DNA of 57,299 nt from Burkholderiales bacterium (GCA_019510465.1 JAEKKH010000146.1:1-57299), one strand, 5' to 3'. Counted from the stretch's first letter, positions 42,145-54,720 are shown. The notes: generated from the sequence alone by a model not told the origin. Numbers and translations are program-made.

Positions 42145-42247
42145 GTCGCCGGTTCGTTCTCGACCGGGCACGCGGGCTCGTCCTACAGACCGCCGCGGGC
42201 GGCGCCCGCTAATGTCCGCGGATCGAGAACATCCGAGGAGCGCCGCG

Positions 42248-44686
42248 ATGGCCACCGTTCGTCCCCTGGTCCGGTTCGCCGTGACGGGCGCGCTGCTGAT
42301 CCTGATCGGACTTGCGCTGCTCGTCGGCGGCATCGTCCTCGTGACGGCCGGCGGAACGCCGTTCTACCTGCTGGCCGGTATCGGCTTCGGTGCCGCGGGC
42401 GTCCTGCTGTGGCGCGGGCTGGCCGAGGCGCTGATCGCGTACGCCGCGTTGCTGGCCGCGATGCTCGCCTGGAGCCTGTGGGAGGTCGGCCTCGACTGGT
42501 GGCCGCTGGCCGCGCGGCTCGACCTCGCCTTCGTGTTCGGGGTGCTGCTGGTGCTGCCCTGGATCGCGCGGCACCTGCGCGGGCCGCAGTCCGGGCGCAT
42601 CGTGCTGGCGCTGGTGGTGGGCGCGTCCGCCGTGGTGGCCGTCGGTGCGGGCCTGCGCGACACCCACGAGATCGCCGGCCAGTTGCCCGATGCCGGTCCG
42701 GCCGTCGCGGCGACGGCGCCCGCCCGCGTGCCCGACGGCGAATGGCACGCGTACGGCCGCACGGCGGCGGGGCAGCGCTGGTCGCCGCTGGCGCAGGTCA
42801 CGCCGGACAACGTGGCCCGGCTGCAGGTGGCCTGGCAGTTCCGCACCGGCGACGTGCGTGGCCGCCCGGGTGACCCGGAGGAGACCACCGACGAGGTCAC
42901 ACCGCTGAAGATCGGCAGCCGCCTGTACTTCTGCACGCCGCACCAGTCGGTGATCGCGCTCGACGCCACCACCGGCCAGCAGGCGTGGCGCTACGACCCG
43001 AAGATGCAGGCCGACCTCGCGCTGCAGCACCAGACCTGCCGCGGCCTGTCCTACCAGCCGCCCGCCGAGGCCGCCTCGGCCACCGCGCCGGCCGCCTCCG
43101 TGGCGCTGCGCGGCTCGGGCCGCCGCCTCGACATCGCGGCCAACGACGCCAAGGCCCGGGCGGACTGCGGCGCCAAGCTGTTCCTGGCGACCGCCGATGG
43201 CCGCCTGATCGCGCTCGATCCCGACACCGGCGCCGTCTGCTCGCGCTTCGGCGGCGGCGCAGGCCAGATCGACCTCGGCGCCAACATGCCCAACCTGCAT
43301 CCGGGCTCCTACTACTCGACCTCGCCGGTGATCGTCACGAAGCGGCTGGTCATCGTCGGCGGCACGGTGCTGGACAACTTCTCGACCAGGGAGGAGTCCG
43401 GCGTCATCCGCGCCTACGACATCGACACCGGCGCGCTCGTCTGGAACTGGGATTCCGGCAACCCGGACGTGACCACGCCGATCGCCGCCGACGCGACCTA
43501 CACCGCCAACTCGCCCAACAGCTGGTCGATCGCCAGCGTGGACGAGGCGCTGGGCCTGGTCTACCTGCCGATGGGCAACCAGCCGCCCGACCAGTGGGGC
43601 GGCCAGCGCAGCCCGGCGGTCGAGAAATATTCGTCGTCGGTGGTCGCGCTGGACCTCGCCACCGGCCGGGTGCGCTGGGTGTACCAGACGGTGCACCACG
43701 ACCTGTGGGACTACGACGTGCCGTCGCAGCCGTCGCTGGTCGACCTGAGCGTCAACGGCACGACCGTCCCCGCGCTGGTGCAGCCGACCAAGCAGGGCGA
43801 GCTGTTCGTGCTCGATCGCCGCACCGGCCAGCCGCTGCTGCCGGTGGCCGAGCAGCCCGCGCCGCAGGGCGCCGCCGCCGGCGACCACACGGCCGGGACG
43901 CAGCCGAAGTCCGCGCTGTCGTACGAACCGGCCCGGCTGACCGGCAAGGACATGTGGGGCGGCACGATCATCGACCAGATGATGTGCCGCATCGCGTTCC
44001 ACAAGCTGCGCTACGAGGGCCGCTTCACGCCGCCGTCGACGCAGGGCTCGCTGATCTACCCGGGCAACTTCGGCACGTTCAACTGGGGCGGCGTCGCGGT
44101 CGATCCGCAGCGCCAGTCCGCCTTCACGACGCCGACCTACCTGGCCTTCGTGTCGACGCTGGTGCCGCGCCCGAACCCGACCGCCGAGCTCGTGCAGAAC
44201 GGCCAGCCGCCCAAGGGCGCGCTGCCGGCGCTCAACGAGAACTTCGGCGCCCCGTTCGCCGTCAAGCTGCATCCGTTCACGTCGCCGCTGGGCATCCCCT
44301 GCCAAGCGCCGCCCTGGGGCTACGTCGCCGGTGCCGACCTGCGCACCGGCAAGGTGGCCTGGGAGCACCGCAACGGCACCGTGCGCGACCTGTCGCCGAT
44401 CCCGCTGCCGCTACGCATGGGCGTGCCCAACCTCGGCGGCCCGGTGATGACGGCCGGAGGGGTCGCGTTCCTCTCGGGCAGCATGGACGACTACGTGCGG
44501 GGCTATGACGTGCGCACGGGCCGCCAGCTCTGGGAGGAGCGCCTGCCGGCCGGCGGCCAGGCCACGCCGATGACCTACCTCGGGGCCGACGGGCGCCAGT
44601 ACCTGCTGGTCGTGGCCGGCGGCCACGGATCGACCGGCACCAGGCCGGGCGACTACGTGATCGCGTACGCCCTGCCCAAGCCGTAG
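42248..44686 (+). CDS. gcd: Membrane-bound PQQ-dependent (quinoprotein) glucose dehydrogenase
   Basis: Five N-terminal TMs, WHAYGRTAAGQRWSPLAQVTPDNVARLQVAWQFRTGD, SSVVALDLATGRVRWVYQTVHHDLWDYDVPSQP, GHGSTGTRPGDYVIAYALP. Confidence 0.93.
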   Translation: MATVRPLVRFAVTGALLILIGLALLVGGIVLVTAGGTPFYLLAGIGFGAAGVLLWRGLAEALIAYAALLAAMLAWSLWEVGLDWWPLAARLDLAFVFGVLLVLPWIARHLRGPQSGRIVLALVVGASAVVAVGAGLRDTHEIAGQLPDAGPAVAATAPARVPDGEWHAYGRTAAGQRWSPLAQVTPDNVARLQVAWQFRTGDVRGRPGDPEETTDEVTPLKIGSRLYFCTPHQSVIALDATTGQQAWRYDPKMQADLALQHQTCRGLSYQPPAEAASATAPAASVALRGSGRRLDIAANDAKARADCGAKLFLATADGRLIALDPDTGAVCSRFGGGAGQIDLGANMPNLHPGSYYSTSPVIVTKRLVIVGGTVLDNFSTREESGVIRAYDIDTGALVWNWDSGNPDVTTPIAADATYTANSPNSWSIASVDEALGLVYLPMGNQPPDQWGGQRSPAVEKYSSSVVALDLATGRVRWVYQTVHHDLWDYDVPSQPSLVDLSVNGTTVPALVQPTKQGELFVLDRRTGQPLLPVAEQPAPQGAAAGDHTAGTQPKSALSYEPARLTGKDMWGGTIIDQMMCRIAFHKLRYEGRFTPPSTQGSLIYPGNFGTFNWGGVAVDPQRQSAFTTPTYLAFVSTLVPRPNPTAELVQNGQPPKGALPALNENFGAPFAVKLHPFTSPLGIPCQAPPWGYVAGADLRTGKVAWEHRNGTVRDLSPIPLPLRMGVPNLGGPVMTAGGVAFLSGSMDDYVRGYDVRTGRQLWEERLPAGGQATPMTYLGADGRQYLLVVAGGHGSTGTRPGDYVIAYALPKP

Positions 44687-44695
44687 CCCCGCGGT

Positions 44696-47287
<2,592 letters not shown>

Positions 47288-47536
47288 GGCGCGCTCCCTG
47301 GCCCGGCGATCCATGCCGTCGGGCATCTCGCGACAGGATAAGCGCCTGCCCGGCGACGGCCAATCCGCCCCGGAATGCCTGCGAGGGCGGCGCGGGTTCG
47401 CCATCGCCGGCGCCGGCCAGTTGAAGAACCTTTTCGCCGACGGGCGCTGAATTGCCCTTCATTTCCGGCCTTGATCGCCGATTACGCCCGGCGCCGGATC
47501 TCTACGATTCAACCATCCGAATCCAGGGGTCCGCCC

Positions 47537-48274
47537 ATGACGTCCGTCACTTCCTCCACCAGCACGATCAGCTCGCCGTACGCCTCGGTGAAGGAGCAGA
47601 TCCGGCCGGCCCGGTTCGAGTCGTCCGACAGGGCGGACGGCGGCAGCCCGTCCGGCGCCTGGAAGGGCGTCGGCGACGCGATCGCCGAAGGCGGCAGCGC
47701 CACCGTCTCCCTGAGCGAGAAGGCGATGCATGCCGTCGAGGACGGCGCCAGCTACGTCGGCAACGCCGTCGAGACGGGCATCGCCGACGTCGGTGCCGCC
47801 GCGATGGCCGCCTATGCCGCGGTCAGGAACGGCGTCAACGAGACGGTGCACGGGGTCGAGAACGCCGGCGCGGCCGCCTGGAACACGATCAAGGCGGGCG
47901 CCGAGGACGTCGCGGGAATGGCCGGCGACGTGGTGCATGCCGCCGAAGCCGGCGTCGAGGCCGTGGGCGACGTCGCCGTCGACGCCTGGCACGGCGTCGA
48001 GCACCTGGCTTCCGAGGCGCTGCACGGCATCGAGAAGGGCACCGGCGAGCTCGAGCACCTGGGCAGTGACGCCTGGCATGCGGTCGAGAACGGCACGCAC
48101 CGCATGCGCGACTACGCCGGCCAGGCGGGCGACGGCATCAAGACCGCCGCGGGCTACGTCGGCGACGGCATCGGCGACGTCGCCGACGCGGTCGGCAACG
48201 TCGCCGGCCGCATGGCCAGCTATGCCACGGTGGGCGCCGCGGCCGTCGAGCGCGCCTTCACCGCCGTCGCCTGA
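47537..48274 (+). CDS. Ala/Gly/Val/His-rich amphipathic-repeat protein (LEA/apolipoprotein-like), hypothetical
   Basis: 245 aa, no hydrophobic core; ...AVDAWHGVEHLASEALHGIEKGTGELEHLGSDAWHAVENGT... Confidence 0.65.
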   Translation: MTSVTSSTSTISSPYASVKEQIRPARFESSDRADGGSPSGAWKGVGDAIAEGGSATVSLSEKAMHAVEDGASYVGNAVETGIADVGAAAMAAYAAVRNGVNETVHGVENAGAAAWNTIKAGAEDVAGMAGDVVHAAEAGVEAVGDVAVDAWHGVEHLASEALHGIEKGTGELEHLGSDAWHAVENGTHRMRDYAGQAGDGIKTAAGYVGDGIGDVADAVGNVAGRMASYATVGAAAVERAFTAVA

Positions 48275-48294
48275 GTCCCGAGACCGAACCCGCC

Positions 48295-48843
48295 TTGCAT
48301 CCCATGCGCCACTTCCCGCTCTTCGCCCTGGCCGCGGCCGCCCTCGTGCTGCCGGGCTGCTCCGTCATCAGCCCCGCGCCGGTGCTGGAACTGGTCAAGG
48401 CCACCGGCGCCGTCGCCGTCAGCGCCATCTCGCATGGCCCCAGCAGCGCGAAGAACACCGTCTACCACGAGCACAAGGCGCTCGACACCGTCTGCGTCGA
48501 ATACAACCCGCTGACGCCCGATCCCGACATCGCCCCCGCGCTGCAGGCCGAGCTGCGCACGCACGAGATCGACAGCCGCATCTACGAGGAGGGCGGCGCG
48601 CCGGCTTCCTGCAAGTTCCGCGTCACCTACACCGCCGACATCGAGTGGGGCATCCCGCCGTTCGGCAGCGGCTACAAGTCCTACATGCGCGACGCCACGC
48701 TGACGCTGCGCGACGAGAACGGCACGGTGCTCTCCAGCAGCGCCTACGCGTTGGACGGCACCTTCCAGATGGGCAAGTGGTCCACCAGCCGCAGCAAGCT
48801 GGCGCCGGTGGTGACCGCGCTGGTCACCGGCTTCGACCACTGA
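48295..48843 (+). CDS. Sbp-like/secreted lipoprotein, hypothetical
   Basis: MRHFPLFALAAAALVLPGCSVISP lipobox; alternative start at 48304. Confidence 0.75.
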   Translation: MHPMRHFPLFALAAAALVLPGCSVISPAPVLELVKATGAVAVSAISHGPSSAKNTVYHEHKALDTVCVEYNPLTPDPDIAPALQAELRTHEIDSRIYEEGGAPASCKFRVTYTADIEWGIPPFGSGYKSYMRDATLTLRDENGTVLSSSAYALDGTFQMGKWSTSRSKLAPVVTALVTGFDH

Positions 48844-48876
48844 CCGGCCCGCCCGACATCGTTCCAAGGATCTTCC

Positions 48877-49590
48877 GTGACCGCCTCGACCTCCGCCTTC
48901 CGCCGTCTCGTCGCCCCGTCTTTGCTGGCCGTCGCCGGCGCGATGGCGGGCTGCGCCTCCAACACCCCGCTGGTGCAGGGCCCGACGTCCGTGCGCCCGG
49001 TGCCGCCGCCGACCTTCGCCGAGCGCACCGTCACGGGCGGCATCTATCGCGCCAACCTCGGCACCGTGTCGCTGTTCTCCGACCAGCGCAAGCCGCAGGC
49101 CATCGGCGACACGATCAAGATCGACATCTCGGAAAGCCTGGACGCCAGCAGCGTCGTCAACAGCGTGAACAGCCGCGAGAACGCGGTCGCGTCCAAGGGG
49201 CCGGGCATGAACTCCAACAGCCTGGGCTCGCTGCTCAAGGGCCTGGCCAACATGGATGCCACGGCCTCGGGCAGCGACTCGTTCACCGGCAAGGGCAATT
49301 CGCAGAACACCGCGAAGTTCAATGCGCGGCTGTCGGCCTTCGTCATCAACGTGCAGTCCAACGGCAACCTGGTGGTGGCCGGCGAGCGCAGCATGTCGTT
49401 CAACGGCACGCTCAACACGCTGCGCTTCTCGGGCGTGGTCAACCCGCTGGACATCAAGGCCGGGGGCATCGTGGCCTCGGGCGACGTGGCCGACGCGAAG
49501 ACCGAGCTGGTGGGCAGCGGCGGCACCGCCGACACGGCCTCGCGCAGCTGGCTGCAGAAGCTCCTGACGGACGGCCTGTCGGTCTGGTGA
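48877..49590 (+). CDS. flgH: Flagellar L-ring protein FlgH homologue
   Basis: GTG start; lipobox MAGCASNTPLVQGPTSVRP; GDTIKIDISESLDASS, FTGKGNSQNTAKF...NGNLVVAGERSMSFNGTLNTLRFSGVVNPLDI...VADAKTELVGSG. Confidence 0.87.
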   Translation: MTASTSAFRRLVAPSLLAVAGAMAGCASNTPLVQGPTSVRPVPPPTFAERTVTGGIYRANLGTVSLFSDQRKPQAIGDTIKIDISESLDASSVVNSVNSRENAVASKGPGMNSNSLGSLLKGLANMDATASGSDSFTGKGNSQNTAKFNARLSAFVINVQSNGNLVVAGERSMSFNGTLNTLRFSGVVNPLDIKAGGIVASGDVADAKTELVGSGGTADTASRSWLQKLLTDGLSVW

Positions 49591-49636
49591 CGGGTGACGA
49601 GACGGGGCGGGCAGGCCTCGCTCCAGCACGATTTCC

Positions 49637-49672
49637 GCGGCTTCGCCTCGTCGGGCGAAGCCGCTTTCGTTT
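49637..49672 (+). terminator. Rho-independent terminator after flgH
   Basis: GCGGCTTCGCC (11 bp) ... GGCGAAGCCGC followed by TTTCGTTT. Confidence 0.8.
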
Positions 49673-49759
49673 GTGTCGGGATCGACATGCAGCCGACATG
49701 ACCTGCACGACGGCGCGCGCTATGCTGACCCGCGTCGCATCCCGTTCCCGTGCCTTGAA

Positions 49760-50512
49760 ATGATCACCTGCCTCATCGTCGATGACGATCCCGCGCTGCG
49801 CGAACTCGTCGGCGACCACCTCACGCGCTACGGCCTGACGGCGCGCCTGGCCGACAGCGCCGCCGCGATGCGCCGCGAACTGGCCCGCGGCGGCATCGAC
49901 ATCGTGCTGCTCGACCTGATGCTGCCCGATGGCGACGGCATCGAGCTGTGCCGCGATCTGCGCATGCATTCGAAGCTGCCCGTGATCATGCTGACCGCCC
50001 AGGGCGACCCGATCAGCCGCGTGCTGGGGCTGGAGATGGGGGCCGACGACTACGTCGCCAAGCCGTTCGAGCCGCGCGAGCTGCTGGCGCGCATCCATGC
50101 GTTGATCCGCCGCAGCTCCGGCACGCTGGCTCCCGGCGTGGGCGAGCCGGCCGGCGAGGCCGGCGCCGCGCCCCGGTTCGCGCCCCCGGGGCTGTCCGCG
50201 CGCGCGGAGTTCGGCGGCTGGCAGATCGACTGGCGCAACCGCATGCTGGTCAGCCCCGAGGGCACGGGGCTGTCGCTGTCCAACGTCGAATACCGGCTGC
50301 TGGCGGCCTTCGCCGAGCATCCGGGCGAGGTGCTCAGCCGCGGCCAGCTCGTCGAGATGACGCGCAGCGCCGCCAGCGAGAACAACGAACGCTCGATCGA
50401 CCTGGCGGTCTCGCGCCTGCGCGCCAAGCTGCGCGAGTCCCTTGAGAATCCGCATTTCATCCGCACCGTGAGAGGGCGCGGCTACCAGTTCACCGCCGAA
50501 CTGGCCCGGTAG
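49760..50512 (+). CDS. OmpR/PhoB-family response regulator
   Basis: MITCLIVDDDPALRELVGDHL, LLDLMLPDGDGIE, KPFEPRELLARI; winged helix RGQLVEMTRSAASENNERSIDLAVSRLRAKL. Confidence 0.93.
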   Translation: MITCLIVDDDPALRELVGDHLTRYGLTARLADSAAAMRRELARGGIDIVLLDLMLPDGDGIELCRDLRMHSKLPVIMLTAQGDPISRVLGLEMGADDYVAKPFEPRELLARIHALIRRSSGTLAPGVGEPAGEAGAAPRFAPPGLSARAEFGGWQIDWRNRMLVSPEGTGLSLSNVEYRLLAAFAEHPGEVLSRGQLVEMTRSAASENNERSIDLAVSRLRAKLRESLENPHFIRTVRGRGYQFTAELAR

Positions 50513-50565
50513 GCGGCACGTCGTTCGCCCGGGACATCGCATCCCGCGCGAACGAAGGAACCGCC

Positions 50566-51000
50566 ATGCTGCTCGTCTGCCCCCACTGCGCCGCCACCAA
50601 CCGCGTCCCCGACGACCGCCTGCGCGACGCGCCGGTGTGCGCCAGGTGCGGCACGGCGCTGGCCGATGCCCGGCCGGCGGACCTCTCCGAGGCCGTGTTC
50701 CCCAAATACATCCGCGCCACCGAGGCGCCGGTGCTGGTCGACTTCTGGGCCGCCTGGTGCGGGCCCTGCCGGCAGATGGCGCCGCACTTCGAAGCCGCCG
50801 CGCAGCAACTGCCCGACGTGCGCTTCGCCAAGGTCGACAGCGACGCCGCCCGGCAGGCCAGCGCGGCCTACGGCGTCCGCAGCATCCCGACGCTGATCCT
50901 GTTCCAGGGCGGCAAGGAAGTGGCGCGCCGCTCGGGCGCGTCGTCGGCGGGCGACATCGCCGCGTGGACCCGGGCGCAGCTGGCGCACGCGGGCGCGTGA
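50566..51000 (+). CDS. trxC: Thioredoxin 2 (TrxC)
   Basis: N-terminal CPHC/CARC zinc motifs; VDFWAAWCGPCRQMAP. Confidence 0.94.
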   Translation: MLLVCPHCAATNRVPDDRLRDAPVCARCGTALADARPADLSEAVFPKYIRATEAPVLVDFWAAWCGPCRQMAPHFEAAAQQLPDVRFAKVDSDAARQASAAYGVRSIPTLILFQGGKEVARRSGASSAGDIAAWTRAQLAHAGA

Positions 51001-51022
51001 CGCCCGCGGTCGCGCGGGACGC

Positions 51023-52018
51023 TCAGCGCGTGCCTTCGGGCACCGCCATCGGCGCCAGCCCGGCCTGCTCGAGCGCCTCGGGCTGCGGGCCCAGCGGCGA
51101 GACGGCCTCGATCTCCAGCCACGCGTCGAGGCCGCCGCGCAGCGCGCGGGCCCGGTGGTGTCCGTGGTCGGCGAGGATGCGCACGCCGCGCAGCGCCGAC
51201 ACCTCGTTGGGGCAGCTGCAGTACAGGACGATCTCGCGGTCGCGCGGCAGGCCGGGGGCGGTGGCGGGCAGGTCGGCCAGCGTCGCGAGCATCGCGCCCG
51301 GCACGCGCCGGTTGTCGTGCAGCGTGGCGACCGCCGAGCGCACGTCGATCACGATGGGCTCCTCGCCGCGGCGGATCAGCTCGCGCAGCTCGTGCACGGC
51401 GATGCGCGGCGCGTAGCGGTCGCTGAGCATCCAGCGCCGGCGCAGCCAGCGGCCGGTGATCAGGACCGCGAGCGCGATGACGATGGCGACGGCGGCAATG
51501 GTGCCGAACTCGGTCATGATGTCCAGCACCATCACGACCTGGCCCGCGAAGATGACGCCGATCGCCAGGAACACGAGCGTCCAGATCAGCGAGGCGCCGA
51601 CGTCGTACGAGAGGAAGCGACGCCAGGACATGCCGAGCGCCCCCGCCATCGGGGCGGCCACGACCGAGATGCCCGGCAGGAACTTGGCGGCGATCAGCGA
51701 GCTGCCGCCCCAGCGCGACAGGATGCCTTCGCTCTGGCGCACGCAGGTGTCGGGCGACAGCGAGATGCGGCACAGCAGCTTCATGACCCGGTGCCCACGC
51801 CAGCGTCCGGCCTGGTACCAGACGGCGTCGCCGAGCACGTTGGCCACCACCGAGACGCCCACGCACACCAGCAGCGAGATCTGGCCCGCCATCGCCACGC
51901 CGCCGGCCACCACCAGCAGCGGCGCCGCGGGAACGGGTGCGCCCACGCGCGCGGCCAGCGTGATCACGAAGACGATCAGCGCGCCGTGGGCGATGAGCAG
52001 CGGGATGAGGTCGCGCAT
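51023..52018 (-). CDS. DedA-family membrane protein fused to a C-terminal rhodanese domain
   Basis: MRDLIPLLIAHGALIVFVITLAARVGAPVPAAPLL, KFLPGISVVAAPMAG; PIVIDVRSAVATLHDNRRVPGA...EIVLYCSCPNEVSALRGVRIL. Confidence 0.9.
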   Translation of the reverse strand: MRDLIPLLIAHGALIVFVITLAARVGAPVPAAPLLVVAGGVAMAGQISLLVCVGVSVVANVLGDAVWYQAGRWRGHRVMKLLCRISLSPDTCVRQSEGILSRWGGSSLIAAKFLPGISVVAAPMAGALGMSWRRFLSYDVGASLIWTLVFLAIGVIFAGQVVMVLDIMTEFGTIAAVAIVIALAVLITGRWLRRRWMLSDRYAPRIAVHELRELIRRGEEPIVIDVRSAVATLHDNRRVPGAMLATLADLPATAPGLPRDREIVLYCSCPNEVSALRGVRILADHGHHRARALRGGLDAWLEIEAVSPLGPQPEALEQAGLAPMAVPEGTR

Positions 52019-52127
52019 GACGGGAAGGAAGACGACGGACGGTATGGCCGCAAGGATACAAGGCTTGCCGAGGCACGTTCGCCGCAGGGCTGTCGGACGC
52101 AGGGGCGCGGGCGGCGACAATCCGGGG

Positions 52128-52448
52128 ATGTCAGACGAGAACCAGATCGAGATCCCGCCGTCGTTCATCGCGCTGTTCGTCGAACCCGGACGCAGCAAGC
52201 CGAGCGCGACCCGCGCCGAGATCACGCAGCGCTACGAGTTCTGCGAGGCGCTCGCCACGATGCTGGTCGAACGCGCCCAGACGCTGCAATGGCAGCTGGG
52301 CATCACCGAGCCGGACGTCCTCGATCGCCTGCATGCGGGCCTGATGGGCGAGGGTGCGCCGGTGCCGCCGAACGAAGGCGAATGGATCATCAAGCGGCTG
52401 GCCGAGCTCCTGGAATGGGAGCGACCAGCCTGGAAGCGCGACGCCTGA
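52128..52448 (+). CDS. Conserved-looking hypothetical protein
   Basis: MSDENQIEIPPSFIALFVEPGRSKPSATRAEITQRYEFCEALATMLVERAQTLQWQLGITEPDVLDRLHAGL; 106 aa. Confidence 0.7.
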   Translation: MSDENQIEIPPSFIALFVEPGRSKPSATRAEITQRYEFCEALATMLVERAQTLQWQLGITEPDVLDRLHAGLMGEGAPVPPNEGEWIIKRLAELLEWERPAWKRDA

Positions 52449-52655
52449 CGGACCGGCGGCCCCAAAAGACGATGCCCGCAACCATTGCTGGACTGCGGGC
52501 AACATCACCGAACGTCTGACTCAGACGACGGATTCCTGCGGGTACTGGGTGACGGGTTCCCATCGTTCCGCCCAATTTGCGGCCGGTTGCGTACCTCGGA
52601 CACTTCGTATTCTGCGGCGGCCGATTGGCGCCGATCGACGGAGAAGCGCCCGCTT

Positions 52656-54095
52656 TCAGGCCAGTTCCGAATGCCGCGATTCGCCCGCCTCGCGCGCGGC
52701 GGCGCCCTTGCTGACGCTTTCGCCGTCGTTGCGGCGCAGGCCCCGGAACGCCAGCGAGGACAGCAGGGTGAGCGACGCCATCATCAGGTAGCCGTGATGC
52801 AGCGCGCGCGTGACGGCCACGTGGTCGGACTGCGGCAGCTCCGCGAGGAAGAACGAGGTGACCAGCGTGGCCATCGCCAGGCCGAAGCTCAGCGACATCT
52901 GCTGCAGGGTGCTGGCGATGGTGCTGGCCATCGAGGCGTCGCCCGGGTCGATGTCGGCGTAGGCCATCGTGTTGAGGCTGGAGAACTGCAGCGAGTTGAA
53001 CAGCCCCAGCACCAGGCCCAGCCCGATGATGGCGCCCAGCCAGGTGCCGGGCCCGATCAGCGCGTAGCAGGCGATGCCGCAGGCCACCAGCATCGTGTTG
53101 GCCACCAGCACCTGGCGGTAGCCGAAGCGCCGCAGCAGCGAGGCCGACATCACCTTCATGAACATCGCCGCCGCCGCGGCCGGCATCATCAGCAGGCCCG
53201 ACTCCCAGGCCGGCAGCCCCAGGCCCAGCTGGTACAGCAGCGGCAGCAGGAAGGGCAGGCCGCCGATGCCCAGCCGGGTGACGAAGCCGCCCAGCACGGA
53301 GATGCGGAAGGTGCGCACCTTGAACACGTCCAGGCGCAGCAGCGGGAAGGGCGCCTGCGTCGCGTGCCAGCCGTAGGCGGCCAGCAGCGCGACCGCCAGC
53401 AGGATCAGCAGCGTGATCTGGAACGCCGGCACCGAGTGCTCGCCGAACACCTCCAGCAGCCACGACAGCAGCGCCACGCCCGAGCCGAACAGCACCAGGC
53501 CGACGATGTCCAGCGGCGGCGGATCCTCGGTGCGGTAGTCGGGCATGACCTGGCGCCCCAGCCAGAACCCGACCAGGCCGACGGGCACGTTGACGAAGAA
53601 CATGATCCGCCAGTTGAGCCAGTGCACGATCAGGCCGCCGACGGTCGGGCCCAGCAGCGGGCCGATCAGGGCCGGGATGATGATGAAGTTCATCACCCGC
53701 AGCAGCTCGGACTTCGGGAAGGTGCGCACCACCGCGCTGCGGCCCACCGGCATCATCATCGCGGCGGCCATGCCCTGCGGCACGCGCGAGGCCACCAGGA
53801 GGCTGGCGTTGGGCGCCAGGCCGCACAGCACCGACGACACGGTGAACATGCCGAGCGCGAACAGGAAGATGCGGCGGCTGCCGAAGCGCTCGGCCAGCCA
53901 TCCGCTGACCGGGATCGAGACCGCCAGCGCCAGGATGTAGCTGGTGGCCACCGCCTTCAGGCTCAGCGGCGTGACGCCCAGGCTGGCCGCCATCGACGGG
54001 ATGCCGGTGTTGACGATCGTCGAGTCCAGCTGCTCCATGAACAGCGCGGTCGCGACGAGCCAGGGCAGGTAGCGCTGGGTGCGGGCGAGATCCAT
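52656..54095 (-). CDS. DHA2-family MFS multidrug transporter (MdtD/EmrB-like)
   Basis: MDLARTQRYLPWLVATALFMEQLDSTIVNTGIPSMAASLGVTPLSLKAVATSYILALAVSIPVSGWLAERFGSRR. Confidence 0.9.
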   Translation of the reverse strand: MDLARTQRYLPWLVATALFMEQLDSTIVNTGIPSMAASLGVTPLSLKAVATSYILALAVSIPVSGWLAERFGSRRIFLFALGMFTVSSVLCGLAPNASLLVASRVPQGMAAAMMMPVGRSAVVRTFPKSELLRVMNFIIIPALIGPLLGPTVGGLIVHWLNWRIMFFVNVPVGLVGFWLGRQVMPDYRTEDPPPLDIVGLVLFGSGVALLSWLLEVFGEHSVPAFQITLLILLAVALLAAYGWHATQAPFPLLRLDVFKVRTFRISVLGGFVTRLGIGGLPFLLPLLYQLGLGLPAWESGLLMMPAAAAAMFMKVMSASLLRRFGYRQVLVANTMLVACGIACYALIGPGTWLGAIIGLGLVLGLFNSLQFSSLNTMAYADIDPGDASMASTIASTLQQMSLSFGLAMATLVTSFFLAELPQSDHVAVTRALHHGYLMMASLTLLSSLAFRGLRRNDGESVSKGAAAREAGESRHSELA

Positions 54096-54213
54096 CGCGG
54101 CCCATTCTCGTCCGCGGCGCGATTCGACGGGCGTGCATGGTTTCCCCTGCGGCCGGCGCGGCCGCGCGGCTCGACGACAATCCCGTACCGCCATTTTCCT
54201 GCCGCCGAACGCC

Positions 54214-54720
54214 ATGAGCTTCGAAGTCGCCGACACCCTCGACATGTCCACGCCCGCCGCCAAGCGGGCGTCCTACGAGCTGCTGGCCGCGCAGGTGCGC
54301 TCGCTGATCGAGGGCGAGCGCGACATGGTCGCCAACCTGGCGCAGTTCTCCGCCCTCGTCTGGCAGTCGGTGCCGGAGCTGAACTGGGCCGGCTTCTACC
54401 TGGCGCGCGGCCAGGAGCTGGTCGTCGGCCCGTTCCAGGGCAAGGTGGCCTGCGTGCGCATCCCGTTCAGCAAGGGCGTGTGCGGCGCCTGCGCCCGCAG
54501 CCGCGAGATCCAGCGGGTGGAGGACGTGCACGCCTTCCCGGGCCACATCGCATGCGACTCGGCGTCCCGGTCGGAGCTGGTGCTGCCGGTCATCGCCGGC
54601 GAGCGGCTGGTCGCGGTGTTCGACCTCGACAGCCCGCGCCCGGCCCGCTTCGACGCCGAGGACGCGCGCGGCTTCGCGGCGGCGGTACAGGTGCTGGCCG
54701 CTGGCACCGACTGGCCCTGA
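54214..54720 (+). CDS. msrC: GAF-domain free methionine-(R)-sulfoxide reductase (fRMsr)
   Basis: NLAQFSALVWQSVPELNWAGFYL...LVVGPFQGKVACVRIPFSKGVCGACARSREIQRVEDVHAFPGHIACDSASRSELVLPVI. Confidence 0.9.
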   Translation: MSFEVADTLDMSTPAAKRASYELLAAQVRSLIEGERDMVANLAQFSALVWQSVPELNWAGFYLARGQELVVGPFQGKVACVRIPFSKGVCGACARSREIQRVEDVHAFPGHIACDSASRSELVLPVIAGERLVAVFDLDSPRPARFDAEDARGFAAAVQVLAAGTDWP

